A DNA stretch of 55,633 nucleotides, from the NCBI GenBank assembly GCA_020849325.1, contig JADLGL010000019.1, forward strand, positions 1 to 55,633, in the 5' to 3' direction. A program made the position numbers and the translations under genes. Shown one piece after another: positions 46,099 to 55,633 of the stretch. The first letter of the stretch is position 1; every line of letters starts with the position of its first letter. The notes under the pieces were generated by a model, which ran no database searches, was not told the DNA's origin, and was given only the letters and a program-made list of their open reading frames with translations. This stretch comes from Bauldia sp. Lineage in GTDB: Bacteria; Pseudomonadota; Alphaproteobacteria; Rhizobiales; Kaistiaceae.

Positions 46099-46857
46099 AT
46101 GTCAACGACCGAACTCGTCCGTATCGAGGTCACCGGCGCGGTACAGACCATCCGGCTGGAACGGCCGGAGCAGATGAACGCCCTGACCACCGAGATGTTC
46201 GACGCGATTTCGGACGCGCTCGTGCTCGGCGAGGGGAACGGCCGCATCCGCGCCTTCGTCCTCGCCGGGACGGAGGGCGCCTTCACCGAGGGCAGCGACC
46301 TCACCGAGTATCAGGAATACGTGCAGACCGGCGCCGTCACGGCCGCCTCGGTGCGCTTCCTGAAGACGCTCGCGACGCTCGACAAGCCGCTGATCGCCGC
46401 CGTCGACGGCCCGGCGATCGGCATCGGCACGACCATGCTCCTCCTCTGCGACTACGTCGTCGCCGGCGAATGGTCGGTGTTCATCGCCGACCAGGTCGGC
46501 CTCGGCCTGCCGCTCGATGCCGCCTCGACGCTGCTCGGACCGCGGACGCTCGGCCACCATTTCGCCTTCGAGCTCCTCGTCGCCGGCGAAGCCTTCGACG
46601 CGGTGCGGGCGCACCAGGCGGGGCTCGTCAACAAGGTGGTGGCGCCCGGCATGGTGGAGGAGGCGGCGCGGGCCGTCGCCGAGCAGATCGCGCTCCGGCC
46701 GCCGGAGGCCGTCCGGCTCGCCAAGCGCATGATGGTCGGCGACCGGCGCGACGCCGTCACGCGCATCACCTCGGAAGCGTCGTCCTTCGCCGCGCTGCAG
46801 AACTCCCCGCACGCTTCGGCCGCCCTTCGGGAACGCCTGAAGCGCGGCGGGTTCTGA
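46099..46857 (+). CDS. Enoyl-CoA hydratase/isomerase family protein
   Basis: 252 residues. Crotonase fold with the oxyanion segment AFVLAGTEGAFTEGSDLTEYQE (about 55-76) and AAVDGPAIGIGTTMLLLCDYVVAG (about 98-121). The usual catalytic Glu region reads IADQVGLGLPLDAAS, so the hydratase Glu is replaced and a simple hydratase role is doubtful. The FTEGSDL motif recalls the isomerase-like FTAGNDI of PaaG relatives. It is followed after 12 bases by the HDAC-like gene. Confidence 0.85.
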   Translation: MSTTELVRIEVTGAVQTIRLERPEQMNALTTEMFDAISDALVLGEGNGRIRAFVLAGTEGAFTEGSDLTEYQEYVQTGAVTAASVRFLKTLATLDKPLIAAVDGPAIGIGTTMLLLCDYVVAGEWSVFIADQVGLGLPLDAASTLLGPRTLGHHFAFELLVAGEAFDAVRAHQAGLVNKVVAPGMVEEAARAVAEQIALRPPEAVRLAKRMMVGDRRDAVTRITSEASSFAALQNSPHASAALRERLKRGGF

Positions 46858-46869
46858 CGGGCGACGCGG

Positions 46870-47793
46870 TTGGCGACGCTCCTCGTCGAGCATCCGGTCT
46901 TCCTCGAGCACCTGGTGCCGCCCGGCCATCCCGAGCGGCCGGCGCGGCTCGACGCGATCCGCGATCGCCTTGCCGGGCCGGCGTTCGCCCGGCTCGTCCG
47001 GACGCTCGCGCCCGAAGCGACCGAGGCGGACGTTCTCTCCGTCCACCCCGCCACGGAAGTCGCCGCGATCCGCGACACGATCCCGGCGGAAGGCCTCGCG
47101 CGGATCGATTCCGACACGTTCGTCTCGCCGAAAAGCCTCGAGGCGGCGCTCCGCGGCGCCGGGGCGGCGTGCCTTGCCGCCGACGAGGTGCTTTCGGGCG
47201 CCGTCGACAACGCGTTCTGCGCCGTGCGGCCGCCGGGCCATCACGCCGAGCCGGGCCGTGCGATGGGGTTCTGCCTCTTCAACAGCGTCGCGATCGCCGC
47301 GCGCCATGCGCAGCGCACCCACGGCGTCGGCCGCGTCGCCATCGTCGACTGGGACGTCCACCACGGCAACGGCACGCAGGCCGCGTTCTGGAGCGACCCT
47401 TCGGTCCTCTACGCCTCGACGCACCAGGCGCCGCTCTACCCGATGACCGGCGCCGAGAGCGAGACCGGCGTCGGCAACATCGTCAACGTGCCGCTCAAGG
47501 CGGGAACGAAGGGCGACGTCTACCGCGCCACCTTCGACGCGCGGATCGTGCCCGCGATCGAGCGGTTCCAGCCAGAGCTCATCCTCATTTCCGCCGGGTT
47601 CGACGCGCATTGGCGCGACCCACTCGCCGGACTGGCCCTGACGGCGGAGGATTTCGGCTGGGCGACCACCCGGCTCCGCGAGCTCGCCGACCGGTTCGCC
47701 GGCGGGCGAATCGTCAGCGTCCTCGAGGGCGGCTATGATCTGGAGGGGCTGTCGGAATCGGTCGGCGCCCATGTCGCGGCGCTGATGGCCTGA
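46870..47793 (+). CDS. Histone deacetylase-like / acetylpolyamine amidohydrolase
   Basis: 307 residues from a TTG start. Zn-dependent arginase/deacetylase fold with the catalytic His-His in [19 protein letters not shown] (about 118-136), metal ligands in [11 protein letters not shown], and the later [15 protein letters not shown] and EGGYDLEGL. Bacterial members hydrolyse acetylated polyamines or other amides. Placement just before xseB-dxs is a conserved order in Hyphomicrobiales. Confidence 0.9.
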   Translation: MATLLVEHPVFLEHLVPPGHPERPARLDAIRDRLAGPAFARLVRTLAPEATEADVLSVHPATEVAAIRDTIPAEGLARIDSDTFVSPKSLEAALRGAGAACLAADEVLSGAVDNAFCAVRPPGHHAEPGRAMGFCLFNSVAIAARHAQRTHGVGRVAIVDWDVHHGNGTQAAFWSDPSVLYASTHQAPLYPMTGAESETGVGNIVNVPLKAGTKGDVYRATFDARIVPAIERFQPELILISAGFDAHWRDPLAGLALTAEDFGWATTRLRELADRFAGGRIVSVLEGGYDLEGLSESVGAHVAALMA

Positions 47794-47809
47794 GACGACC
47801 GGGGACTGC

Positions 47810-48061
47810 ATGGCTGAACTTGCCGCAATCGACACGCTCACCTTCGAGAAGGCGTTGGCCGAGCTCGAACAGATCGTCGGCCGCCTCGAACGGGGCGACG
47901 TGCCGCTGGCGGAATCGATCGCGATCTACGAACGCGGCGAGGCGCTGAAGCAGCATTGCGAGACGCTGCTGCGCGAAGCGGAAGTGCGCGTCGAAAAAAT
48001 CCGCCTCGGCACGAACGGCCGGCCGGTCGGCGTCGAGCCGCTGGACCGGGCACAGGAATGA
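47810..48061 (+). CDS. xseB: Exodeoxyribonuclease VII small subunit
   Basis: 83 residues. The single helical hairpin [45 protein letters not shown] is diagnostic of XseB. It joins XseA in degrading single-stranded DNA. It is 16 bases after the HDAC-like gene. Confidence 0.96.
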   Translation: MAELAAIDTLTFEKALAELEQIVGRLERGDVPLAESIAIYERGEALKQHCETLLREAEVRVEKIRLGTNGRPVGVEPLDRAQE

Positions 48062-48081
48062 TTGTGGGCTGGCCAAACCCG

Positions 48082-48119
48082 CCTCTTCACCTCCCCACGA
48101 GGGGGAGGGTGAAGAGGGG
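48082..48119. repeat. Perfect-stem hairpin between xseB and dxs
   Basis: CCTCTTCACCTCCCC pairs with GGGGGAGGGTGAAGAGG around ACGA. It is the short core of the family 2 element (9563 and 55311 copies share AGGTGAAGAAAGAGG). It may insulate dxs from xseB. Confidence 0.65.
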
Positions 48120-48200
48120 CGTATCGAGAGCACGCGGATGGATCGCCGTCGCGACGTCGCGTTCGCGGTCTCCCGCGCCTTCGGCCCCGGGTTAGATCGT

Positions 48201-50126
48201 ATGTCCAAGCGCCCCGGCACCCCGCTCCTCGACCGCGTGACCGACCCGGCGGAGCTCCGGAAGCTCGACGAGCGCGAGCTGAAGCAGCTGGCCGAAGAGG
48301 TGCGGGCGGAGACGATCGACGCCGTCTCGCGGACGGGCGGGCATCTCGGCGCGGGGCTCGGCGTCGTCGAGCTCACCGTGGCGCTCCACTACGTCTTCGA
48401 GACGCCGCGCGACCGGCTGATCTGGGACGTCGGCCACCAGGCCTATCCGCACAAGATCCTCACCGGCCGCCGCGACCGCATCAGGACGCTGCGGCAGGAG
48501 GGCGGGCTCTCGGGCTTCACTCGCCGGGCCGAGAGCGAATACGACCCGTTCGGCACCGCGCATTCCTCGACCTCGATCTCCGCCGGCCTCGGCATGGCGG
48601 TGGCGCGCGATCTCGACGGGAGGCGGAACCGTGTGGTCGCGGTGATCGGCGACGGAGCGATGTCGGCGGGCATGGCCTATGAGGCGATGAACAATGCCGG
48701 CCATCTCCGCTCGAACCTGATCGTCATCCTCAACGACAACGACATGTCCATCGCGCCCCCGGTGGGCGCGATGTCGGCCTATCTCGCCCGGCTCGTCTCG
48801 GGCCGCACCTACCGGAAGATGCGGTCGGTGGCGAAGCGGCTCCTCAAATGGCTGCCGGACTGGTTCACCGACAAGGTGGCGCTGACGGAGGAGTTCACCC
48901 GCTCGTTCTGGGCCGGCGGCGGGACGCTCTTCGAGGAGCTCGGCTTCTACTATGTGGGGCCGATCGACGGACACAATCTCGACCACCTCCTGCCGGTGCT
49001 CCGGAACGTCGCGAACGCCAAGAACGGGCCGTTCCTCGTCCATGTCGTCACCCAGAAGGGCAAGGGCTACGCTCCGGCCGAAAAGGCGCCCGACAAGTTC
49101 CACGGCGTCGGCAAGTTCGACATCGTGACCGGCGCGCAGGCGCCGAACCAGAGCAACCTTCCCACCTACACGCGCATCTTCGGCGAGGCACTGTCGGCGG
49201 AAGCCGAGCGGGACGACCGGATCGTCGCGATCACCGCGGCGATGCCGGCCGGCACCGGCCTCGACCTCTTCGGCCAGCGTTTTCCGCACCGGCTGTTCGA
49301 TGTCGGCATCGCCGAGCAGCACGCCGTCACCTTCGCGGCGGGCCTTGCGGCCGAGGGATTCAAGCCGTTCTGCGCGCTCTATTCGACGTTCCTGCAGCGC
49401 GGCTACGACCAGGTGGTCCATGACGTCGCGCTGCAGAGCCTCCCGGTCCGCTTCGCGATCGACCGCGCGGGCTTCGTCGGCGCGGACGGACCGACGCATG
49501 CGGGCGCGTTCGACACGGCGTTCCTCGCGCCCCTTCCCGGCATGGTGCTGATGGCGGCGGCGGACGAGGCCGAGCTGATGCACATGGTGGCGACGGCCGT
49601 GGCGCTGGACGACCGCCCTTCGGCTTTCCGCTATCCGCGCGGCGAGGGCGTCGGCGTCGACCTGCCGGCGCAGGGCGTGCCGCTCGCGCTCGGCAAGGGC
49701 CGCATCCTCCGCGAGGGCACCAAGGTGGCCCTCTTCTCCTATGGCGCGCGGCTCCATGAATGCCTCACGGCGGCGGACGAGCTCGCGGGCTACGGCCTCC
49801 CGACCACGGTCGCCGATGCGCGCTTCGCCAAGCCGCTCGACGTCGACCTCCTGCACCGCCTCGCGCGGGAGCACGAAGTGTTGATCACCATCGAGGAGGG
49901 CTCCTCGGGCGGGTTCGGCGCCCTTTGCCTCGAGGCGCTGGCGCGGTCCGGATCGCTCGACGCCGGCGTGAAGATCCGGACGCTCACCCTCCCGGACCGC
50001 AATCTGGAGCAGGCGTCGCCGGCCAGTCTCTATGCCGCCGCGGGGCTCAACAGCGCCGGCATCATTGCCGCAGTGTTCGCGGCGATCGGACGGGCGGAGC
50101 CGGCGCGCGCGGCCGGCCGCGCCTGA
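48201..50126 (+). CDS. dxs: 1-deoxy-D-xylulose-5-phosphate synthase
   Basis: 641 residues, full length. TPP-dependent transketolase-like enzyme: [18 protein letters not shown], the catalytic His in [15 protein letters not shown], Mg/TPP-binding [18 protein letters not shown] to [15 protein letters not shown], the central-domain catalytic Glu in [15 protein letters not shown] and [14 protein letters not shown]. It condenses pyruvate and glyceraldehyde 3-phosphate to start the MEP isoprenoid pathway. The ATG at 48201 fits family starts ([13 protein letters not shown]). Confidence 0.97.
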   Translation: MSKRPGTPLLDRVTDPAELRKLDERELKQLAEEVRAETIDAVSRTGGHLGAGLGVVELTVALHYVFETPRDRLIWDVGHQAYPHKILTGRRDRIRTLRQEGGLSGFTRRAESEYDPFGTAHSSTSISAGLGMAVARDLDGRRNRVVAVIGDGAMSAGMAYEAMNNAGHLRSNLIVILNDNDMSIAPPVGAMSAYLARLVSGRTYRKMRSVAKRLLKWLPDWFTDKVALTEEFTRSFWAGGGTLFEELGFYYVGPIDGHNLDHLLPVLRNVANAKNGPFLVHVVTQKGKGYAPAEKAPDKFHGVGKFDIVTGAQAPNQSNLPTYTRIFGEALSAEAERDDRIVAITAAMPAGTGLDLFGQRFPHRLFDVGIAEQHAVTFAAGLAAEGFKPFCALYSTFLQRGYDQVVHDVALQSLPVRFAIDRAGFVGADGPTHAGAFDTAFLAPLPGMVLMAAADEAELMHMVATAVALDDRPSAFRYPRGEGVGVDLPAQGVPLALGKGRILREGTKVALFSYGARLHECLTAADELAGYGLPTTVADARFAKPLDVDLLHRLAREHEVLITIEEGSSGGFGALCLEALARSGSLDAGVKIRTLTLPDRNLEQASPASLYAAAGLNSAGIIAAVFAAIGRAEPARAAGRA

Positions 50127-50183
50127 CGCCGCGACGCCCTGACGCTGCCGGACGGCGGCCTCCGATCTGCTATTTTGAGTGGC

Positions 50184-50693
50184 ATGTCGACCGAGGCAAC
50201 GCCCCTGTGGCGCAGGACGCGCGCGATCCTGCTGATCGAGCTTCTCGCCCTGGCGGTGCTCGTGGTGGCGGTCGTCTGGAGCGTCATGGCGAGCCGTACG
50301 CCGGCCGGGCCCGCGATCCTGTCGGTCGGCACGGTCTGGGCCCGGGCGACGCCGCCGGGCGCCCAGACGGCGGCGGTGTATTTCGACATCGTCAATGACG
50401 GCGGCACCGCCGACGTCCTCGTCGGCGCCGAAACGCCCGCGGCGGGGAGCGTGATGGTCCACCGGACCGAGGTCACCAACGACATCGCCACGATGACCGA
50501 ACTCGGCGACGGCATCGCCGTGCCGGCTGGCGGCAACGCTTCCCTTTCGCCGGGAAGCAATCATCTGATGCTGTCGAGCCTCCCCGGCCCGCTGGTGCAG
50601 GGCACGACCTTCCCGATCACGCTCCGGTTCGGATCGGGCGCAACCATTGCCGCCGAGGTCACCGTCCTCGGCGCCGCCGCGACCGGCCCGTAG
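50184..50693 (+). CDS. PCu(A)C-type periplasmic copper chaperone
   Basis: 169 residues from the ATG at 50184. An N-terminal membrane anchor (about 15-35) precedes a cupredoxin-like domain. The copper motif is complete: M91, H93, M104 ten residues on, then H127 and M129 (NHLML), in the H-x10-M-x22-H-x-M arrangement. Such proteins deliver Cu(I) to the CuA site of cytochrome oxidase. It is followed after 34 bases by an SCO1-like gene. The pair sits between dxs and tlyA, normally adjacent in relatives. Confidence 0.88.
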   Translation: MSTEATPLWRRTRAILLIELLALAVLVVAVVWSVMASRTPAGPAILSVGTVWARATPPGAQTAAVYFDIVNDGGTADVLVGAETPAAGSVMVHRTEVTNDIATMTELGDGIAVPAGGNASLSPGSNHLMLSSLPGPLVQGTTFPITLRFGSGATIAAEVTVLGAAATGP

Positions 50694-50727
50694 GCCCGGC
50701 CACAACGCCAGAAGCGCACGAGCCCCC

Positions 50728-51330
50728 ATGACCCGACTTCAGGTGATCCGCTACTCGATCTGGGGCGCCGCCGCCGTCATCCTCCTCGTGTTCGCGCTGG
50801 TGTTCTGGAGCCGGAACAATGCCGAGCCGGTGCCGGACGCCGCCGTCGTGACGATCGGCGGGCCGTTCACGCTCACCGCCGACGATGGCTCGACCGTCAC
50901 GGAGGCGGCGCTGAGGGGGAAGGCGACGCTGATGTTCTTCGGCTTCACCCACTGCCCGGACGTGTGCCCGACCGCGCTCGCGGAGGTCGGCACCTGGCTC
51001 GAGGCGCTCGGCCCCGAAGCGGAGCGGCTCAACGTCTACCTCGTGACGGTCGACCCCGAGCGCGACACGGTGGAGGCGATGGCGCAGTACCTCACCGCGT
51101 TCGATCCGCGCGTGACGGGGCTCACCGGAACGCGCGAGCAGATCGACACCATGCTGGCCGAGTTCCGCGTGTGGAGCGAGAAGGTCCCGCTCGAGGGCGG
51201 CGACTACACGATGAACCACAGCGCCGCGTTCCTCCTCTTCGACGACGCCGGCGTGTTCGCCGACGTCATCGACTACCATGACGGGCGTGACGCGGCGGTC
51301 GCCGACATCCGCGCCGTGCTCAACGGCTGA
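50728..51330 (+). CDS. SCO1/SenC-family copper chaperone/thiol protein
   Basis: 200 residues. One N-terminal membrane helix (about 10-28) and a thioredoxin fold with the copper ligands C76-PDV-C80 in FFGFTHCPDVCPTAL and H164 in YTMNHSAAFLL. The DPERDT segment is typical. It reduces or metallates the CuA site of COX II, working with the PCu(A)C protein upstream (34 bases away). Confidence 0.93.
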   Translation: MTRLQVIRYSIWGAAAVILLVFALVFWSRNNAEPVPDAAVVTIGGPFTLTADDGSTVTEAALRGKATLMFFGFTHCPDVCPTALAEVGTWLEALGPEAERLNVYLVTVDPERDTVEAMAQYLTAFDPRVTGLTGTREQIDTMLAEFRVWSEKVPLEGGDYTMNHSAAFLLFDDAGVFADVIDYHDGRDAAVADIRAVLNG

Positions 51331-51343
51331 GCGTGGCGCCGCG

Positions 51344-52081
51344 ATGGCGCGGCTCGACAACGAACTCGTCGCGCGCGGCCTCGCGCCGACGCGCGCCCGC
51401 GCCCGCGACGCGATCCTCCGCGGCCATGTGACGGTGGACGGCCGGAAGGCGGCGCGACCGGGCGTCGACGTCGCCGCGGCGGCGGTGATCGTCATCGACG
51501 ATCCGGCGGCGGGCTACGTTTCACGCGCCGCACTCAAGCTGATCCACGCGCTCGACCAATTCGGCTACGACCCTGCCGGCCGCCGCGCGCTCGACATCGG
51601 CGCCTCGACGGGCGGTTTCACCGAGGTCCTGCTGCGGCGCGGTGCGGTCGAGGTGGTGGCGATCGACGTCGGCCACGGCCAGCTGGCGCCGTCGCTGACG
51701 GCCGATCCGCGGGTGCGGAACCGCGAGGGCGTCAACGCCCGCGCGCTCACGGCGACGGACATTGGTGCCCCCCTCGGCGCCGTGGTGAGCGACGTATCCT
51801 TCATTTCGCAGCGGCTCGTGCTGCCCGCGGCCCTCGCGCTGGCGGAGCCGGGCGCATTCGCGGTGGTGCTGGCGAAACCGCAGTTCGAGGTGGGACGCGA
51901 AGCCATCGGCCGCGGCGGGCTCGTGCGCGATCCGCTCGTCGCCGAGGCTTCGGCGGTGGCGCTCCGCGACTGGCTCTCCGCGCAGCCGGGCTGGTCGGTC
52001 GACGGGCTCGTGCCATCGCCGATCACGGGCGGCGACGGCAACCGCGAATTCCTCCTCGGCGCCCGGCGGGACCGAACGTGA
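51344..52081 (+). CDS. tlyA: TlyA-family rRNA (cytidine-2'-O)-methyltransferase
   Basis: 245 residues. An N-terminal S4 RNA-binding domain (LDNELVARGLAPTRARARDAILRGHVTVDGRKAARPG) is followed by an FtsJ-like SAM domain with motif I ALDIGASTGGFTEVLL, the K-D-K-E type residues in VSDVSFISQRLVLPA and AKPQFEVGRE. TlyA methylates 16S and 23S rRNA. It starts 13 bases after the SCO1 gene; the start was chosen at MARLDNELV. Confidence 0.93.
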   Translation: MARLDNELVARGLAPTRARARDAILRGHVTVDGRKAARPGVDVAAAAVIVIDDPAAGYVSRAALKLIHALDQFGYDPAGRRALDIGASTGGFTEVLLRRGAVEVVAIDVGHGQLAPSLTADPRVRNREGVNARALTATDIGAPLGAVVSDVSFISQRLVLPAALALAEPGAFAVVLAKPQFEVGREAIGRGGLVRDPLVAEASAVALRDWLSAQPGWSVDGLVPSPITGGDGNREFLLGARRDRT

Positions 52082-52087
52082 TCGCCG

Positions 52088-52171
52088 GAGCGTGATCCGC
52101 TCGAGCCGGATCGCGCTTTGCCGCGGGTTTCCCGAAGGCGCATGATCCGTTCGAAAGAACGTCATCCTCTT
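52088..52171 (-). repeat. RIME-like palindromic repeat, degenerate copy F
   Basis: GAGCGTGATCCGCTCGAGCCGGATCGCGC forms the first hairpin, and GCATGATCCG the start of the second, but the right arm has decayed (GAACGTCATCC). The order is reversed relative to copy B. It separates tlyA and the DUF488 gene. Confidence 0.65.
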
Positions 52172-52190
52172 CCCGGAAATACCCTGAACG

Positions 52191-52763
52191 ATGGGAAAAC
52201 TGCCGCCGATCTACACGATCGGGCATTCGGACCGCAGCCTCGACGCCTTCCTCGCGCTGCTCGTGGGGGCGGACATCGCCGAGCTCGCCGATATCCGCAC
52301 CATGACGGCTTCGCGGGCCAACCCGCAGTTCAACGCGGCGACGCTCGCCCCGGCTCTGGCACGTCGAGGCATCGCCTATCGGCACATCGCCGCCCTCGGC
52401 GGCCTCCGTCCGAAGGCGCGCGACATTGCGCCCTCGGTCAACGGACTTTGGCAGAATCGGAGCTTTCACAACTATGCCGACTACGCCCTGTCGGCGCCGT
52501 TCGAGACCGGGCTGGAGGAGCTCGGCACCATGGCGGACGCGGCGCCCACCGCGATGATGTGCGCCGAGGCGGTCTGGTGGCGCTGTCATCGCCGCATCGT
52601 GGCCGACTATTTCCTCGCGCGCGGCCGGACGGTGTTCCACATCATGGAGAAGGGCCGCCTCGTCCCGGCCGAACTCACCGCCGGAGCCGTCGTCCGCCCC
52701 GATCTCACCGTGGTCTATCCGGCAGCGGATGGACCCGGCGACACGATCGATCACAAGGCCTGA
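52191..52763 (+). CDS. DUF488 family protein
   Basis: 190 residues. The N-terminal IYTIGHSDRSLDAFLALL and VADIRTMTASRANPQFN-type segment (here LADIRTMTASRANPQFN), then GGLRPKARD, SFHNYADYALS and the C-terminal MMCAEAVWWRCHRRIVADYFL are diagnostic of DUF488. The CAE..WWRCHR motif with conserved Cys and His residues suggests a metal site or active centre, but the function is unknown. Confidence 0.9.
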   Translation: MGKLPPIYTIGHSDRSLDAFLALLVGADIAELADIRTMTASRANPQFNAATLAPALARRGIAYRHIAALGGLRPKARDIAPSVNGLWQNRSFHNYADYALSAPFETGLEELGTMADAAPTAMMCAEAVWWRCHRRIVADYFLARGRTVFHIMEKGRLVPAELTAGAVVRPDLTVVYPAADGPGDTIDHKA

Positions 52764-52860
52764 CGGCGTCGCCGCCAGGCGGCCCCGACCATCGACTCGG
52801 ACATCCGGAACCGCTATCCAAGCGCCGGAGCGGGGAAAGCGTTCGGAGGATCGTCGTTCC

Positions 52861-53292
52861 ATGAAGAGACTGGTCGCGCTGGCAGCCGGCGTTGCGATGC
52901 TGCCCCTCGTCGCCCACGCGCAGGTTCCGGCGCCCGACCCGCAGGCGGTTGCGCTCCGCGATTGCCTCGTCACCAATTCGACGACGGTCGAGGAAGGCAT
53001 GTTCCGCAACATGCTGATCGCGCTCCTCCAGCAGGACGGCGTCGTCGCGCAGACCTACCTGATCGGCATCTTCGCCCAGATCCAGACGATCGGCGCCGCC
53101 TCCTGCGGCGTGACCGCGGACGTCCAGGCCGCGCCGTGGGCGAGCAACGTTCCGGCCGACTACATCAACGCCATGCTCGGCCGCACCGTCAGCAACGCAT
53201 TGCAGTTCCTGCAGACCGCCGCCCAGCAGGACGCCGCCCCCGCGGCTCCCGCCGGAGGCGCGGCCGCGCCGGCGTTCCAGGTTGCGCCGTAG
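52861..53292 (+). CDS. Small secreted protein, unknown function
   Basis: 143 residues. Signal peptide of about 20 residues (MKRLVALAAGVAMLPLVAHA), then a helical mature domain with two cysteines (RDCLVTNS and ASCGVT, about 48 apart) likely to be disulfide-linked, and an Ala/Pro-rich tail. No family was recognised. It resembles in size other small periplasmic proteins such as those at 32129 and 34049. A GGAGGA sequence lies 12 bases upstream. Confidence 0.72.
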   Translation: MKRLVALAAGVAMLPLVAHAQVPAPDPQAVALRDCLVTNSTTVEEGMFRNMLIALLQQDGVVAQTYLIGIFAQIQTIGAASCGVTADVQAAPWASNVPADYINAMLGRTVSNALQFLQTAAQQDAAPAAPAGGAAAPAFQVAP

Positions 53293-53396
53293 AGTGAATG
53301 GGTGAGTGGCGAATAGCGAATGGCGAATAGCGGGGCGGTTGGGCTCGCTTCACCATTCACCACTCACCCAACTACTCACCATTCACCCGGCTACTG
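53293..53396. repeat. Short-period AT-richer inverted repeat (GAATGG/GGTGAGT units)
   Basis: GAATGGGTGAGTGGCGAATAG and GCGAATGGCGAATAG at the left are mirrored on the right by CACCATTCACCACTCACCC and CACCATTCACCC. It is made of short units repeated on both arms and is much lower in GC than its surroundings. It lies between convergent genes. Confidence 0.7.
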
Positions 53397-53405
53397 CCAC
53401 CACCC

Positions 53406-54026
53406 TCACGCGGCGGCGCGGCGGCGGTAGGCGATGAGGTCGGCGACCGTCGCATAGGCGAGGCCATGGTCGCGCGCGAACGCCTGGACGGTCGCTCCGC
53501 GCGAGACTGAGCCATCGTCGTTCATCAGTTCCCCGATGACGCCGACGGGCGTGAGCCCGGCGAGGAGGCACAGATCCACCGCGGCCTCGGTGTGGCCGGG
53601 GCGAACCAGCACGCCGCCCTCGCGGGCGACGAGCGGGAACATGTGGCCGGGACGCATGAACTCCTCGGGCCGCGACGCCGGGTCGGCGAGGGCGCGGGCG
53701 GTATCGCGCCGCTCGGTCGCCGAGATGCCGCTGCGGTAGCTGCCGCCCTTCCAGTCGACGGTGACGGTGAAGGCCGTCGCGTGCGGATCGGAGTTCTCCT
53801 TCACCATCTGAGGGAGTTGCAGCCGGTCGGCGATCTCCTGCGTCAGCGGCGCGCAGATGATGCCGCTGGTGTGGCGGATGATGAGGGCGAGCTGCTCGGG
53901 CGTCGCGAGTTCCGCGGCGACGATGAGGTCGCCCTCGTTCTCGCGGTCGTCGTCGTCGACGATGACGACGACCTCGCCGCGGGCGAAGGCTTCGATCGCC
54001 GCAGCGGCGCGCTGATATGCAGGCAT
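53406..54026 (-). CDS. ribB: 3,4-dihydroxy-2-butanone-4-phosphate synthase
   Basis: 206 residues, monofunctional (no GTP cyclohydrolase II domain). Active-site loop DDDDRENEGDLIVAAE (about 24-39), TSGIICAPLTQE, and RPGHMFPLVAREGGVLVRPGHTEAAVDLC (about 124-152) are intact. It makes the four-carbon unit of riboflavin from ribulose 5-phosphate. GTAGGAGC precedes the ATG. No FMN riboswitch is visible; a RIME-like repeat occupies the short upstream spacer behind aroC. Confidence 0.96.
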   Translation of the reverse strand: MPAYQRAAAAIEAFARGEVVVIVDDDDRENEGDLIVAAELATPEQLALIIRHTSGIICAPLTQEIADRLQLPQMVKENSDPHATAFTVTVDWKGGSYRSGISATERRDTARALADPASRPEEFMRPGHMFPLVAREGGVLVRPGHTEAAVDLCLLAGLTPVGVIGELMNDDGSVSRGATVQAFARDHGLAYATVADLIAYRRRAAA

Positions 54027-54040
54027 CGAAACGCTCCTAC

Positions 54041-54137
54041 GGCGTGATCCGCTGAAGCCGGATCACGCTCGTCGCCAGTTTTCCCGATGGAGCATGATCT
54101 TTTTCGAAGAACCGGCAACCACTTCTTCGGATCATGC

Positions 54138-54141
<4 letters not shown>
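54041..54141 (-). repeat. RIME-like palindromic repeat, copy G, inside the aroC-ribB gap
   Basis: Reverse orientation: GGCGTGATCCGC...GCATGATCTTTTTCG...CGGATCATGCCTAG. The CTA at 54138-54140 is the complement of the aroC stop codon. The element fills nearly the whole 111-base spacer between aroC and ribB. Confidence 0.88.
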
Positions 54142-55229
<1,088 letters not shown>

Positions 55230-55310
55230 GAGGCGCTTCTAGGCGCGGGGCGGGGGGAGGTCAAACGGGCGCGTTTCGCCATCTTCGCCCGAGACCGCTG
55301 GTATCGGCCC

Positions 55311-55500
55311 TGGTTCTCCCTCCCTCTTGTGGGGAGGGTCGGGGTGGGGACTTTCGGCCTTCCAGCCGATTCGGCCGTGCCGAACACGCAGGCCGCAAGT
55401 CCCCCTCGCGGCTTCCGCTACGAGGGGGGAGGTGAAGAAAGAGGGCGACCGTCACGTCGGGACCGCCGAGCTTCTTCACCCGCTCCTTCGCCGGGATGAC
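55311..55500. repeat. Long intergenic inverted-repeat element, family 2 (second copy)
   Basis: It matches 9563-9748 over most of its length, including TTCGGCCTTCCAGCC, CATTCGG-like GATTCGGCCGTGCCG and GGCCGCAAGTCCCCCTC. It occupies most of the 300-base spacer upstream of aroC, where no gene was seen. Confidence 0.75.
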
Positions 55501-55530
55501 GAACCGGGGCATGGCGAGGCGAAGGCTCGC

Positions 55531-55633
55531 CTACCGGAAGTGCTTCGAGAGCTTCAGCCCCTGCGCCTGGTAGTTCGAGCCGATCGCCGAGCCGTAAAGG
55601 AACCTCGGCCGCTCGGCCATGCGCTCGTAGACC
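55531..55633 (-). CDS. C-terminal end of an unidentified protein
   Basis: Only 33 residues and the stop are present; the gene runs off the right edge. The visible end reads VYERMAERPRFLYGSAIGSN followed by YQAQGLKLSKHFR. It lies in the same direction as aroC and ribB. No family could be recognised from so short a segment. Confidence 0.45.
   Translation of the reverse strand, partial: VYERMAERPRFLYGSAIGSNYQAQGLKLSKHFR

Noticed and set aside
54027-54137. FMN riboswitch upstream of ribB
   Set aside because: The spacer is fully explained by a RIME-like repeat; no RFN-type conserved stems are seen.

Overview
The window looks like a chromosomal segment of a high-GC (about 70 % by eye) alphaproteobacterium, most likely order Hyphomicrobiales (Rhizobiales). 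The reasons are: a fused CysN/CysC; a PstA with a long insert after its first membrane span; a ribosome hibernation factor of the type that usually continues into a cold-shock domain; a phoR-pstSCAB-phoU-phoB cluster; the gene orders hisB..hisH..hisA..hisF-hisE-coaA, hslV-hslU and xseB-dxs..tlyA; and seven intergenic copies of a RIME-like palindromic repeat. No tRNA, rRNA, CRISPR array, prophage or intact insertion sequence was seen.

Layout. 1-9.5 kb: partial hpf, a COG4315-type secreted protein, an ECF sigma/anti-sigma pair, a large secreted Cys-repeat protein, an FAD-linked dehydrogenase, a DUF6101 protein, ubiA, a LysE exporter and purD. 9.5-20.4 kb: a DUF1508 mini-protein, a strong minus-strand terminator that may end an unannotated small RNA, an omega-aminotransferase/amidohydrolase pair, sulfate assimilation genes cysQ-cysD-cysNC, an unknown secreted protein and an 814-residue mostly disordered membrane protein. 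20.6-28.3 kb: the complete phosphate regulon core with a tandem Pho box overlapping the phoR stop codon. 28.3-37.5 kb: DUF1697, grpE, coaA and hisE/F/A/H/B. The his genes are interleaved with small secreted proteins, an opposite-strand HTH gene and a frameshifted repeat-domain gene. 37.5-43 kb: a flavin oxidoreductase unit with an HxlR regulator, an XRE/zinc-ribbon regulator and hslVU. 43-55.6 kb: pdxH, a DnaJ-like chaperone, a Sua5-type synthase, a crotonase, an HDAC-like hydrolase, xseB, dxs, a PCu(A)C/SCO1 copper pair, tlyA, DUF488, ribB, aroC and the tail of an unidentified gene.

Most genes are housekeeping. The unusual material lies between them. (1) The RIME-like element has inverted ends containing CTAG and supplies the stop codon of ubiA, grpE and aroC. 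(2) The 493-residue secreted protein at 2427 is a duplication of a duplication, with a regular cysteine ladder. (3) A twin-domain secreted protein at 35331 is split by a -1 frameshift. (4) A possible 43-residue hydrophobic leader peptide overlaps the hslV start. (5) Several families of long inverted-repeat intergenic elements are present. No clearly new multi-gene defence or metabolic system could be shown from sequence alone.
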